NCBI GenBank assembly: GCA_029834535.1
Contig: JAQMWT010000093.1
Span: forward strand, 1 to 64,000
Reading direction: 5' to 3'
Origin: Chrysophaeum taylorii
Lineage: Eukaryota > Sar > Pelagophyceae > Pelagomonadales > Pelagomonadaceae
Length of the DNA stretch: 64,000 nt
A program made the translations under genes and the position numbers. The notes under the pieces were generated by a model, which saw only the letters and a list, made by a program, of their open reading frames with translations, was not told the origin of the DNA and ran no database searches. This document shows, piece after piece, positions 31,397-42,999 of this stretch (its first letter is position 1; each line of letters starts with the position of its first letter).

Positions 31397-32326
31397 AAAT
31401 TTGCCCCGTAAAATGGCGTTCCGGGCTATGTGGATGGATTAATTAGGAGAAAATGAATGAACAACAGTTGCAACACAACAAACAAACAAACAAACAGACA
31501 GACAGGCAATCGAGCAGCGCATCGGAAACAGCGGCCTTCGTAAGAATTAAGGGGCCTTGTGCCCTACGTCCATTGCATTCGGCCAGCAGTAGACTAGTAT
31601 TGCTGCTAATTAGAATCTGAATCCTGGGGCCTCAAAGCGCCATACGAAGGCTATTCACGCGATAGATAACTAACTAACTTCAGACCTGTCCCGCGCATGG
31701 GAGCCAGGCCGGACCGACAGGAGCCAGTCCGGAATCACGGGCCTGTAGACGAGGGGCGCCGAAAGGTGGGTCGGCGGAGAGTGATCATCAAGCATGTCGC
31801 CATGCGACGAGGAGACCACAATGTGACTGACAACCAACTCGTCGATAACCTTCCGTCTGCGCCCCCCAGCCATACCACGTCCCACTGCGAACGTTCCGGC
31901 TGCCAACCGGCCCGCCCGGGAGGCGAATAGGTGCCAACCTACGCCGGGAGGGCGATATATATATCGTGGAAAACAGTGATAGACACGTACGTGGGTGTAA
32001 TAAATAGCTACTTCAAAAGTCGCAAAAAATGAGGCGCTGTGGAAACAGCCCAAGCCACAATACCACTATATGGTGGTGCCAGGTCAAAGAATCAAAGACA
32101 AAACGAGCCGGATCATCCAGAAAACGTGGTAAGTGGGAGTCGTTCGAACTGTGATATGGCGAAGCGACGCCCGTCAAAATAACCAAAAATGTCATTGCGT
32201 GATATCTCGTAAAGCAAAGGAGCTGGGAGCCGTACTCAAAACAAAGTGAGCAACGTAGTTCGCTGTCTGCAACAATCCAAACAGCCAAGTAGTAGAAGTC
32301 GTAGGGTTGGCAAAAAATCTCAAAGC
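30746..32326. other. Intergenic region with CTG repeat and dispersed repeat copy 2
   Basis: (CTG)n lies at about 31368-31396 and CAAA/CAGA tetranucleotides at about 31478-31507. The 166-bp dispersed repeat lies at 31678-31843. A plus-strand frame to 31266 (KKRHLKCCWYTTYAWLRQSG) looks slightly protein-like but is unsupported. Confidence 0.4.
31666..31843 (+). repeat. Dispersed repeat copy 2 (166-bp core)
   Basis: 31678-31843 matches 17466-17631 with five substitutions and no gap, preceded by TAACTAACTAA. The copy stops at CAACTCGTC, and the sequences then diverge (ATAACC here, CCCACACAAC there). This places the right edge of the shared core. Confidence 0.85.
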
Positions 32327-32980
32327 TCATTCAGCGCCTTGAAGTGCGACAAGCTCTCGCCGAAGCTCCTCCATTTCGTCGTCCACGGCCGCGAGCTGGA
32401 AGTCGTCTTTGGAGGCGAGTTCCGCAAACGTCGCTTCGGTTCTAAATATGAGGTGGACAAGTTCATCGCTAAAGAGCGGGATCTCGAACTCGTCGGCGAT
32501 GGACTTGATGCGGGACGCGCGCAACGACTCGTGAAAATCCGCGTACTCCTCGTTGGCGACGAACACGCACGCAATGACTCGCTTTCCCATCAGATCCCTC
32601 GCACTTGCCAGCCGCAGAAGTTGATGTTCGACCTCGGGGTCGTCGAGCTTTCGCACGAAGTGCCCGATGACGAGATGCGGGTCGTTTGGTGCCAATCCGA
32701 CCGGGCTGTAGACATCTTGGAACACTTCAAGCATCTCATGCCAGGTACGAGCGGTGCCGCGAGCGACGACGAACTGCTGGCCGTTTACAAGACGAGTTGA
32801 CGCGAGAGATTGGTAGCCTGCCTCGGTCAAGCAGCTGACGGCGACTGATCGCGACGTTATCATCGAGGTTGGCGTCGACGCGAGTGGCTTGTGGCAGACA
32901 TCGTTCAAGCAGCTGCTGACGGCAGCTGGAGGTGACTGCATCGAAAGCAAATCGGTCTCCTGCTTACGAAACACAAGCAC
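32327..32980 (-). CDS. Hypothetical protein, about 217 aa
   Basis: An open frame with normal amino-acid composition: FVVARGTARTWHEMLEVFQD, DPHLVIGHFVRKLDDPEVEH, RDLMGKRVIACVFVANEEYA, RIKSIADEFEIPLFSDELVH, ending in a coiled segment (VDDEMEELRRELVALQG). No transmembrane segment or known motif is seen. Upstream exons are possible because the N-terminal ~60 residues look less constrained. Function unknown. Confidence 0.4.
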   Translation of the reverse strand: MLVFRKQETDLLSMQSPPAAVSSCLNDVCHKPLASTPTSMITSRSVAVSCLTEAGYQSLASTRLVNGQQFVVARGTARTWHEMLEVFQDVYSPVGLAPNDPHLVIGHFVRKLDDPEVEHQLLRLASARDLMGKRVIACVFVANEEYADFHESLRASRIKSIADEFEIPLFSDELVHLIFRTEATFAELASKDDFQLAAVDDEMEELRRELVALQGAE

Positions 32981-35330
32981 TCCACCTCAGACCGATATTG
33001 GTTCAGCTCAAGTGTCAGTAGAGGTGGGTCAAACGCAATCAGTCAATTCTAAATTTTCCTTTGCCGTTATGACATAAATTGCGAGCGTTAAGCTTTCCTG
33101 GCCCTTTCATATATTCTCTCATCATACACTCTGACTAGGTCTCAGTTTCTATGAAGTTCAGAGAAGTTTCCACAGCTGGCATAATAATAATGCCACCCAA
33201 ATGATGAAGTCAATCCAAACTCAATTTATGGTTGGATAACGGACACGTTGCGTGACGTGTGAAAGAAAAAAAAAAAAGCAAAAAAAATAAGCGAACAACC
33301 GTGCTGGAAAGGTGCTGGGTACACACGACGAAACTTCGCGTTAAGTGAAAAGGCAGCGCCAGCTACCAGTGTTGTTTTGCTTTTTGGTTTTTGTTACTTA
33401 AGTTGCATTATCATGAGAGGCAATAATCAAGCCAATTAAGCCATAAGAATGCAATCGAAGAGACCAGCGTCAGAGACCATCTCGACATAGTTCGGTTCTT
33501 CAAAACCATGTTCGCCGCAACACGTGCGCCGACGGCATTTGGACTTCGTAGGGCCGAAGCGCTTCAGTTAATGAACTGGTGCGGCACCAGAGCGCGACGC
33601 AAAGATCCAAACCGAGTGGTGTTCAAAAACGCGAGTGGCGAGGCTGGAACCGGTGTCAGTGCGGCGCAACCGTGACCTAGGACCGACGGGCTCCTCGCAT
33701 TTAGGGTAGGCGGCAGTTGCCTGGGACACATCCCCAGCCTCTCAAATTTCAAGACGCAACGGCAGAAATTCGAGTCAGTGTTGACGGCCCTAATGCGGCG
33801 TTCCATGGCGGGTCAGCAATGTCTCGACGCGGGGCCGGAGTCACGGATAAGTTCCCTGTGACTACCACGGCCACCCCCGGCGAGGCCATACCTCCCCCCC
33901 CAGAGCCGGCTCACGGGGGAGATGTAGACACCTTTAGTTTAAACCGACCCTCAGTCGCAACTACTGGTAGGCACTCACCATTTGTTTGCGAGACTTCGAC
34001 CGAGGCGGTGGTCCGAAAGTTTGCCATCATCAACGCCTACCAGAGCACCGGAAGGAGCTCCGAGCATTTTCCTTCGTCGCGCTCCGCTTAGTGTAGTGAG
34101 ACTAACTCGCGAGAGTATTCGCAGACGTCCCGTGGCAACGGAAGTAGAAGATGAATAAAGTCTTCCGCTCCGCTAAAACGACAGGCATCGATCGGTACTG
34201 AGAACTGCCATTTTACAGAGATGATCGACTTCCTCACCACTTCTTTGTAGCAGCCGTTGGAAACGAGATGTCGATCTGGCTGCACCCGAACCTGTTGGTC
34301 GCGGGATATCCGAGCGCTTTTAGTAGGGTGCGCTTAATAAGGGTGGAGGTAAATCCAACTACAGTGTAATGAACTAACCAGCTAACTCCATTCCGGCGCT
34401 TGGAGCCTGGGACGTGCTTACCACATTGGAAACGCATGCCTAGTTAGTGAACTAACCAGTCAACTCCGTTCCGGCTCTTGGATCCTGAGACTTGCTTGCC
34501 ACAATGGAAACCACTCCCCAGCTAGCTACCTATTTCGGACATGTCATCGCGTTCATAAACGACTTTTGCGATGGCTTGCTTTTTGGTAGCGATGTTTTAA
34601 TTAGACCCGGCGGCGCAATTCCCATCGCTAACAACGCCCAGACTGCGCCGTGGCCAAGGTGGGGGGTCGCCCAAGAAGGATCGACAATTTTTCTTCGAGG
34701 AAGCGTGCGGCAAGGCCGGCACGTGGTCATTTTGTAGCTAATAAGAGAGGCGTCGGGCGAGGCGACGCAGTTATCCAAACCCGCCGAAAACCGAACTGTG
34801 GGTCCTAGCGCCGAGGTCGACGCCAAGGTCGTCATACTTGCTGGCTAGTAGATTGCCTCGTTGCTGTAGAACCACGGCATAGTAGTATGACGCGCTAGCT
34901 ACATGACATACATAGCCAATTTCTTTTAGCACGTCGGGTGCTACCTACCAAGCAGAGAGCACGTTTTCCGGGAAAGGACTCACCGCACTGACGCGAGCAA
35001 CCTCTTAGCAGCGGCTACTACACCGCGCTGCATTCCGAACAATCCTCTAAATCTTTAATTAACTCATTGCAACGAAAGGCTAGTATCATCAACCGACCAC
35101 ACCCATTGCAAAAAGAGGCTACTATCGGACCATGACCACACAAACTTACGACCCCATCCCTCAAATCCACCAGCACTACGTGGCAGTTTCATCTGAGTGT
35201 AGGTACGGTCAGATTGGTTATCGGATCGTGAGGAATAGAGAACTCGCGTGCGACGGGTTGCAGAACGACCGCGCCAGAGCACGTCGCAGCCGCAACTACA
35301 AGGAGCTTATCGAAGACATACGCGTCCTAT
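32981..35330. other. Gene-poor stretch with tandem repeat
   Basis: No recognisable gene. Poly-A-rich DNA lies at about 33265-33290 and a two-unit tandem repeat at 34371-34510. Short frames such as 34501-34737 (METTPQLATYFGHVIAFIND) have no known motif. Confidence 0.35.
34371..34510 (+). repeat. Two-copy imperfect tandem repeat, 78-bp period
   Basis: Units at 34371-34432 and 34449-34510 begin GAACTAACCAG and end TTGGAAAC or ATGGAAAC. They are about 85% identical by eye, and the spacer between the units also carries TAGTTAGT. Confidence 0.8.
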
Positions 35331-35894
35331 TTACTCGACCTTGGGAATGGCCCCCTTCCAACTCACGAAGATGCCGTCGAGAAACTTCCGGAGGTCCTTT
35401 TTCTTGATGGCACACGACTGGCGGATGCGCGCGGCGCAGATTGAGACAGCAGTGATGTCGTTACCCGAGAGTTCGATTTGGTCCTTAACGTCGGCCGTCC
35501 GCACGTAGTCGACGCCCTCCATGAGAGGCACGCGTCGAACGAGCTTGTCGCCGAGGAAGTTCCGGATCTCCACGGTGCGCTGGTTCAGCGTGACGTTAAT
35601 CGGAAAGTGCGAGTACACGAAACGCATCTTGTACAAGTAACCCTGGGTAACGCCGACGCACATGTTACGGATGTGTGTCGAAATGGTGCGGATCGTCGCC
35701 GATTGCTTGCGGGTGCCGAACCACAGATCGATTCGTAACTTGCTCGGACTCACCATCACCAGGTCTAAGCTCACGTGCTTGAAGCTCCGGGACAGAGTTC
35801 CGCGTGGCCCGGTCACTGTCACCGTGCGCGACTTCACCTGGACGTCCACCCCCTCTGGAATGTCGAGAAACCGTGTCCCCAAGATGGTCTTCAT
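35331..35894 (-). CDS. RPL9: 60S ribosomal protein L9 (uL6)
   Basis: Structural protein of the cytosolic large ribosomal subunit. It starts MKTILGTRFLDIPEGVDVQV, the usual uL6 N-terminus; three extra codons upstream (to 35903) are probably 5' UTR. Then come TVTGPRGTLSRSFKHVSLDL, the conserved RNA-contact stretch IRTISTHIRNMCVGVTQGYL, HFPINVTLNQRTVEIRNFLG and IELSGNDITAVSICAARIRQ. It ends KKKDLRKFLDGIFVSWKGAI. About 187 residues, full length, no intron seen. Confidence 0.97.
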   Translation of the reverse strand: MKTILGTRFLDIPEGVDVQVKSRTVTVTGPRGTLSRSFKHVSLDLVMVSPSKLRIDLWFGTRKQSATIRTISTHIRNMCVGVTQGYLYKMRFVYSHFPINVTLNQRTVEIRNFLGDKLVRRVPLMEGVDYVRTADVKDQIELSGNDITAVSICAARIRQSCAIKKKDLRKFLDGIFVSWKGAIPKVE

Positions 35895-36377
35895 CGGCCT
35901 CAAGCGCGTCCGCGATCGATGTTAGCGAGCGACGGTAAGGGTAAGCGTGGCCGCATTGGGGTATGTGTTAGTTTACAAAATACTTCTGCCTGGGGCAGTC
36001 ATCAGTACCCCCCTATGAGTGAGACTCGCCTTAACAGTCATTTGATGTCTAGCCACAAGATTCTTACGAATTCTGCTCGAGTATGGTGCTCGCTGTTGAG
36101 CGGCCGCTGACGCATCAAAATGAGGTCGTCCGGGCCTGGCGACGTGGGCGTTGAGTCCGTTGATGTCCAAGGCTACATCGTCAACTTGTTTGGCGACGTG
36201 CGATCACGGGAGTCGTGAGTTCGATGTCGATGTCGGCGCGCGTCCGAAATTTCCAAGAGTTGTAATGGTCCGTGTGGGCACCACGTACGTTCCTTTTTTT
36301 GGTTACAAGGACGGCGACGTTCGTCTGGAGTTATTAACGAACTCCTGGCGTGCTTAGAACCTCCGCGGACGCGGTAA
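35895..36377. other. Intergenic region between RPL9 and a hypothetical gene
   Basis: Divergent arrangement. Nothing beyond presumptive promoters is seen. Confidence 0.3.
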
Positions 36378-37828
36378 TTGTCGCGAGACCGAGGAATTTT
36401 CCTTGGTGAGATAGATTCTCGTCTTTCGTGTCGGCAAGAGCGAGCATTCACTCGACTCTCGCATGTCGAACCCATGCAATTGGTAGCACGGTGTCGGTAT
36501 CGCCAAGAAAATATGTGCTCTCGCAGCGAGATCGTCGACCTCAAGCATCATCGCCCCCTTAACGGCGTGTACGTCAAGAAGACGATGAACTTCGTCGCGC
36601 TGCCAAACAAGCACCGGGGCTTTGCGCCGCGCGACCAGTACCGCGTCGAGGATTTCCTCGTAGAGGACTGGGACTCGGTTCTCGAGATGCTTGTTGCCGA
36701 CGAGATGCGTCAGACGCCACGCTTCGACGACGACGTGTCCGTCGACGTGCTTCCGGAGCTGAAGCCGCTGTTGGCTTTCGTCGACAGCTGGCGACAGTGC
36801 TACACTTCGGCCGTTGTTGCTTTCGCGCGCACCGTGGCGTGGCTCATTCGTACGAAGGAGCTTCCCGTACTCCGCGCTCGCGTGTTTCCCGCTGACGACG
36901 GCGCGGCCTCTGAGCAGGGCCCGACGCGTGGCCGCCGCAATGAACTCCACGCGCTCCAGCTCGTTCTCATCCTCCCGGACTCAAGGCGGGCCTGGTGGTA
37001 CTCCAAGATCGTGCTCCTTGACGAGCTGAATCGGCGCAGCGAACTCGACATGGCGACAACGAGGTCCTCTTCCAGCCGCCATCCCGCACCTTCCTCGCTG
37101 GCCGCTCCACGTGTTTTCTCCGAGCTCGTGGCAAGCAGTTCATCTGGGTGCCGTTTAGCACCGAAGTCACTGCCCACAGGTTGGTCAACCAGCTCCAGAG
37201 CGACATCCCACGCCCGCTTGTCGACAATGCCCCGGATCTTCGAAGCGCAAACCTGGCGCGGCTTCGGAGACCGCAAGATGGATCTGCCCCGTACTTATTA
37301 CAGTACTCCAACAACAACAATGCCCAAGATCGTGCCTCTCAAGGAAGCGGCGAGGGAGGCTACCGAGGCGACGTGCTGGAGGATGTCGAAGAGGAAGATG
37401 AGGAGTCGACAAAGCTGGGGGAGTCGGAGCTCGCCGATCTGCGCCCGACGAACACTACGCAGCTTTGCACAGAGGAACCTGTTGCTGAAATCGAGCGTCG
37501 ACACCTGTACCTCAATGGGTTCCTCCTTCGACGGCACTCAAAGTACCGACCACAACTCGAAAACTGCGTCTTCTTAACCCCCAGTCTCAATTGCTTCGCT
37601 GGAGGCTCTTGCCAGGCGGTCGCGTTGCCCGAGTCGACGTCCATGGCCTCAGCGATGGCCGGCCGATTTACTTGGATTCGCGTCGGCGAAGATCCGACAC
37701 CCGTATCACAACCACGCGCGGCACACGGGCCACGTAATCACAGGCGAAGCGACATTGCGACGTTGGGCCCAGACATCAACCGACCGTTGAGGGTAGTCTC
37801 TCACCCCCAGGGGTACTGCCCGCGCTGA
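36378..37828 (+). CDS. Hypothetical protein (frameshifted)
   Basis: A long coding-like region of unknown family. The first part (VEDWDSVLEMLVADEMRQTP, LAFVDSWRQCYTSAVVAFAR, ELHALQLVLILPDSRRAWWY) continues in another frame after about 37050 as FQPPSRTFLAGRSTCFLRAR and KQFIWVPFSTEVTAHRLVNQ, then an acidic Gln/Asn-rich tail. One indel near 37040-37060 joins the two. There are no transmembrane segments and no motifs I know. The start is uncertain. Confidence 0.4.
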
Positions 37829-37897
37829 ATCAATGGCGGCGGCGGCGCGCTCTGTTTCTGTGCTTCCACACACCATGCTCGCGAGCTCGCCTCGAGA

Positions 37898-40138
37898 CTA
37901 TTCGGTATCATTATTGGAAGCCGTCGTCGAGTCGCTGTGGAACAGCGTCGCGAGTAGATTTGCCGTTGATTTTGGCGATCGACGAGCCCAAAGATCGAGG
38001 ATGCGCTTCGCGGCGCTCGTGCCGGGTGCTTTGCGAGCGCCGAGGAGGGCGATCTCGGCCAGGCGCGCGTCGACGTCGCGCCCGATCGCAACGGTCGCAC
38101 GGCGCGCGCTTTCGTCAGTAGAACCAGGCATGTCGAGAAAAAAAGCAGTTTCTAACGCGAGAAGCAGGTTTGCGGCGTCCGCGAGAATCTCGACGTCGTA
38201 ATGGTCGGTCGGACGGCGCATCGCGGCGGCCGATCGTGCGTCGACCGGGTGCCTAAGACGACGACAATACGCGGCGCGCGCAGATGTAAGGGCGGCGTCG
38301 TCCTGCTCTTGGCGGTGCGTCGACGAGACGCTGGTCTGGCTTTTTCGAAGCCAGACGAGCGGGTCAGAGACGTTCGCAACAGTTGCCGCGTCGTGGTCGG
38401 TGAGTCGAAGCCAGAGGTCGTAGTCCTCAGCGTGCCGTATCGCCGCCGCTTCCTGAACCAAAGTCACGAAGGTAGGTACGCTGCGCGTCGCACCGAGTAT
38501 CCGCCAACGCAGCGAAGCGCGGACGTTCGCGCCATGACCGTAGGGTGCGTGACTTGGCACGAAAAGTTGAGCGACCACGCGACGCGCAACGGGTGGCACG
38601 GATGCACGCAGTAGCGATCCACGCGTTTCGATGATCCGTCGTCGTCGTTCCAGAAAGTTACGGCTGCTCCACCGAGAACGGCGACAGTAAGATTCGCTTG
38701 AAGGAACTCGAGCTGCGTCGCGAGGCGGTCCCTACCAAAGCACTCGTCGTCGGCGTCGAGACGAGCAACAAACTTCGACTGGATTAGCGCCAGTCCAGTG
38801 TTGAGCGCAGCCGCCACGCCGCGACGGGAGTTTTCGACGAGGCGAACGCGCGGATCACTCATCGCTCCGACGATGGCGGCAGTATCGTCGCTCGACCCGT
38901 CGTCGACGACCAGGACTCTCGCGTCGTTCGCGACCGACTGGCGCAGAACAGACTCGACAGCTCGCATGACGGTCCGTGCCGCGTTTCTTGCCGGAATGAT
39001 GACGGTTACGAGAGGCGTCGGAGTCACGGTCGCGCGTGGTGAGTCGTTCGCAAAACGCAAGAAGACGGCTCCTAGGTGCACGCTGTCGAAGCGGAGACGC
39101 CGATACGCGGCATAATCCAGCGGCGCCGATTCCATGTTGAGTGCCTCGAGGCTGGGGGCATCGTCGTAGATTGGAGCGCGAAATATGTCCTGGACGCGGT
39201 TGATGGCAAGCACGGCGACGGCGGGCCGCGCGAAACACGCGCACTTGGGGCGGTCGAGGACGCTCGCGATAATTTCGGCACCTCTAGTTTCCAGCAGGTT
39301 CGGATGTGCGAGCGCCTCTGACGGTAACACCTCGAGGACCCGCTCGAAATCCTCGCTCCGGTAGAGGCTGCAGCAAAGATCCCAGGCGTAACCCCAGTCG
39401 TACTCGCCAGCGCTCCGCTTCCAGACGAGTGCAGGGAACGCCTCGAGTCGCGCGGCATCCGTCGACGCGAGCTCGAGCAGCGGGGGCTCGCACCTGAAAA
39501 GCACGTCAAAGCGCACGAGCCACCAAAAAAAGACCCACGGTTTGCTCGCGGGATGCGACCAGGTCACGTGCGGACTCAGCTTGAGATGGAACGCAAGAAC
39601 AGCAGCGTCCCTGCGGCGTGCTCGAAAAAGCCGCGAACGGGCGCGTTGCTCTCACCCGATCAACACGCGCACAGCCGCGCCGAGATCCACGGGTCGATAC
39701 CTGTCGTCATCGTCTGTGAGGTTCTTCAAGCACTTTCGAGGAGGCGCACAGGAAGGCGTCGTCAACACATGCGAGGATAAAGTCGCGCCCACCACACGAC
39801 GAGCGGAGCAACCTCTCGAAGTCTCCCGCGTGTTGCTCGCGTTCGAACCAAACATTGGGGAAGGTAGCGCGCACTGGGTCATAGAGTGCTGCATCGTCCG
39901 CACGCCAGATGACGATGATGTCCAAGTCCGCGCCCACGACATGCTGTTCGATGGACCGAAGGAGGCACCCGAGTTGGTAGGGCCGGTCCTTGGAGAAGAT
40001 CACAACGCGCACGCCGGGCCGGGGCACGTCTACTATATTTCGTGGTTCTCGAACTGCCCGCCTAGTGTGCGACGACGTGCGCGCCGGCACGTCGCCGACG
40101 AAGGCACAGATGTTGGCAAGGCACTTGGCATCCATCAA
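37898..40138 (-). CDS. Two-domain glycosyltransferase (N-terminal GT-A-like plus GT2)
   Basis: Three exons: 40138-39656, 39610-38494 and 38452-37898, with 45- and 41-bp introns. The first domain reads RVVIFSKDRPYQLGCLLRSI, ILACVDDAF and LTDDDDRYRPVDLG; the middle VTWSHPASKPWVFFWWLVRF. The second domain is a clear GT2 fold: TPLVTVIIPARNAARTVMRA, VVDDGSSDDTAAIV, KFVARLDADDECFG (DxD), then after the intron HAEDYDLWLRLTDHD (the ED base). Splicing restores GGYS-EAAAIRHAEDYDL. One indel near 39720-39740 interrupts the first domain. No clear signal peptide is seen. A dual-activity polysaccharide or glycan enzyme is inferred. Confidence 0.75.
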
Positions 40139-40237
40139 GCAGGGTCAAGGTTTGATGATGGATGACATGTGGGGTTCATGTGGGGTTTATGGTTGAGGTG
40201 TCGTTGGATTTGAGTGTCGTCAGTTAAGGCCGTCGCG

Positions 40238-41659
40238 ATGATGGGGCACGCGGACCTAGGTTTCGGGCTCACGCTGGTGACGATGTGCCTCTGGGGCAGT
40301 ATAGGAACTCTTGCCAAGTTGTCTCGCGTCAAATGGGTTGTCTTCTTTTTGTGGTATTCGTGTGGTGTCGCCGTTGCGGCTTTTGGGCTTGCCTGGTACC
40401 ACAATTTCAAGGAGACCTGGGTGTCGTTGACCGATGCAAACTCTGTCGAGATGGCCTGCGGGTTCTTGGGTGGGTTCTGCGGGTGCGTTGGATCTATGTT
40501 GTTCATGAGTTCGATCCAACTCATTGGGGTGACCATCTGCTATCCGCTCGTCGGGGACGGAGTCTGATGTTTCTTTCTCCTTGTTTTCTCGTGTCCTTTC
40601 GTGAGGTTGAATCGCATTAGCACGTTCGTGTGGGACAATCTCTTGAAATCTCGATTACAGGTCATGGGTCTCGAGATGACGGTAGGCACGATTCTACTCG
40701 TCGTGGTGTCGCCCGTCGAGGCACCCGGCCTCTTGTTCGGGGCGTGCGTCTGCATGCTCGGAGCCCTCGCGCTCGATGTGCTGGCACAGTTGCAGTTGTC
40801 GGTGGACACCGCGGCAGCTGCGGCCGAGCCGCCTCCATCACCTCTTGCACAGCAGGGTGAGGCGACAACTCTCCTCACAAAGAAGGAAGCCAACCCGTTG
40901 GCAAAACCTTCGCTCCCTCCGAGAAATAAGTCAAACTCTTCGCTCGGTAAACACGATTTCGTCACTATTCCGCTCTCGGACGACGACGAGCCTTCGCCGA
41001 GCATGCTTCGAACGCGATCTATGGAGTTTTTGGCCGAGAGCGATCTCATCGTCACGGTGCAGCCGGCGGAAATCCCCGCGGCTGCTCCCGCGTCGTCGTC
41101 GTCGTGGGCGCCCGACGTCGCGAGCCGCATGGGTATCGCGAGGGGTATGGTTGGGGGAGTTCTTTTGGCTATCTGGCCTGCGCTCGAGGCGATAGCCGTC
41201 GACAGCAGAGGAGAGAACGTCGCCGTCTTTCTCGTCACCTACGCAATCGGACACGTCCTCGCTTTCGTCGTCGCCGCGCCCGTACGCACGTTGTACCTTC
41301 TGCGGCCAGCGAGTATGAGCTCAACAAAACTCCAAGCGCGACGAGGCGCGCTCATCCTATTGGACACCTCGCCGCGTGCCATCACCTTCGGCGTGCTCGC
41401 TGGCATCCTCTGGTTTCTTGGGGCTGTGGCGTGCTTCAGCGCGGGCACTCTCGTCGGCGTCACTGTTGCTGTCAGCGTGGGGCGGTGCAGTCCCGTCATC
41501 GCCGTTTTATGGGGGATCTTTTTCTGGCGCGAAGCACAGCACGCGAGTCTTCGCGCTGCCCTCTACATCGGCCTCGCACTCTTCCTCTACGTTGCAACCA
41601 TCATTCTTGTTGCGTTCTCATCCAGAGCAGCGAGGCAGGTGGCCGCCGACGCAACTTAG
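40238..41659 (+). CDS. TMEM144/GRP-type transporter of the drug/metabolite superfamily
   Basis: Multi-pass membrane carrier, about 436 residues. Exon 1 is 40238-40549 (GFGLTLVTMCLWGSIGTLAK, FFLWYSCGVAVAAFGLAW, FLGGFCGCVGSMLFMSSIQL). A 111-bp intron (40550-40660) follows, long for this window. Exon 2 is 40661-41659. Splicing gives CYPLVMGLEMTVGTILLVVV, in line with the family. A cytosolic acidic/Ser loop precedes the second half (GVLLAIWPALEAIAV, ITFGVLAGILWFLGAVACF, RCSPVIAVLWGIFFWRE). Relatives move sugars or other small metabolites. The substrate is not predictable. Confidence 0.8.
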
Positions 41660-42154
41660 TGAGTGAGTCTTTGCCCCAGTCTATATTTGTGCAAGCTGAT
41701 GCACTTCCGACATAAGTCTTTACTTACTTCTCCCAAGATGTGATGCGTACTTCCACCCCTAAGCACTGCCGGTGTGGATGTTGAGTCCGCACCGTCTCGC
41801 AGCTTGGGATTTTGGCGCTGCTGCTGCACTTCGATCGCAGGGAGATATATACGCAGTAGAGAGCAAGCGGAGACAGTAGTTGCCCCCTCTATTAACCTAA
41901 TTAGAAACTATATAGAGTCCATGCGTCTATGCTGGTGGAGACCGCCGAACTCTCGACGCAGCGCGTCACCAGATCACGGTGGACGCGAGACAAGAAGAGG
42001 ATGAGGTGGTCGCGCGTAGAAGGGGATCTGGTGTAGCGCCTATAAGCTAGAGAGAAGAGAAAGTCGCGACCACAGCAAGGAGCGAGGAGTGCATGGCGAG
42101 ACGCGGCGAGATAGAACCAGGGGTTAACCACAAAACAAAAACGCGCTATCATCA
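41660..42154. other. Intergenic region between convergent genes
   Basis: 3' ends of the transporter (plus) and eIF4E (minus). No feature is recognised. Confidence 0.3.
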
Positions 42155-42999
42155 TCACTTGGCCCTTGACCTGAGAGTAGACCAGTCGCGCTCCGTGTTG
42201 GTTGTGTTGTGCGTGTGTGAGGTCGAGTGCGAATGGTTGGTGCGCGCGACATGGCCGTGCGTGAGGCGGGGACGGTGGCCATCGCGGTTATGGTCACGAT
42301 CGCGGTTGTGGTCGCGTTCGCGGTTGTGGTCGCGTTCGCGGTTGTGGTCGCGGTCTTGCTTGTTCTGTGCGCGCCAGACGTGGTTGCGCGACAGTGAGTG
42401 GCGCTTGTACTCGAGCGAGATGAATGGCGGGAGCTCGAGCTTTTCGCGAATGATGTCGCGGATCTTGTTGATGGCGTCCTGGTCGTTGGCGTCCGCAGTC
42501 CATAAGCTCAATATGTCATCGTTAGCACGGATCGAGACGACCGCGCCGCACACGTGGTCCGTCAAGTCGTCGAATTGCTCGCCGATAATGGCGAGGAGTA
42601 GCTCCTCCCAGAAGAGTGAAGACAAACCACCCGTCTTGCGCAGACGCATGATCCACTTGCCGCCGTTCTTGTTGCGCGTGTCCTCCCACGTCGGCGTGAT
42701 ACCTTCGCGGAAAAGGTGGTAGTCGGTCACGCACCCCGTCGGAACGTTGTGCGGTTTGAGAAGATGGTCGTAGATCCCAAAGAACCCTTGCACCGAGTCG
42801 AACGACCCTGTGTTTCGATCACGACGGTCACAGGGGCAACGCACCGATCTTGATTATCGACGACGCGTAGTTGGTCGTGTTCTCCATGTCGGGCGGCTTG
42901 CGGCTGTCGCGCCGCATGTAGAAGAACGAGTACCTGCGGAGTGTTATCGCGCACCGACGCTACGCACTTATTCTCGAGGAAGTCAGGTTGGCTGCTCAT
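42155..42999 (-). CDS. EIF4E2: Cap-binding protein eIF4E, class II (4EHP-like)
   Basis: Binds the mRNA 5' cap; class II members often repress translation. Three exons (42999-42968, 42933-42845, 42807-42155; introns 34 and 37 bp) give 257 residues. Cap-binding fold: LENKYSFFYMRRDS, SFDSVQGFFGIYDHLLKP, DYHLFREGITPTWEDTRNKN, GGKWIMRLRKTG, FWEELLLAIIGEQF. The first cap-stacking Trp position is Tyr/Phe-like (YSFFYMRR), as in class II, and the second is W of PTWED. The C-terminus carries an 18-bp-period repeat encoding RDHNRERDHNRER and a His/Thr-rich tail, absent from typical members. Confidence 0.92.

Noticed and set aside
40601-40660. Coding use of LNRISTFVWDNLL before the second half of the transporter
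   Set aside because: Its phase does not fit exon 1, and splicing 40550-40660 directly restores CYPLVMGLEMTVG, which fits the family.
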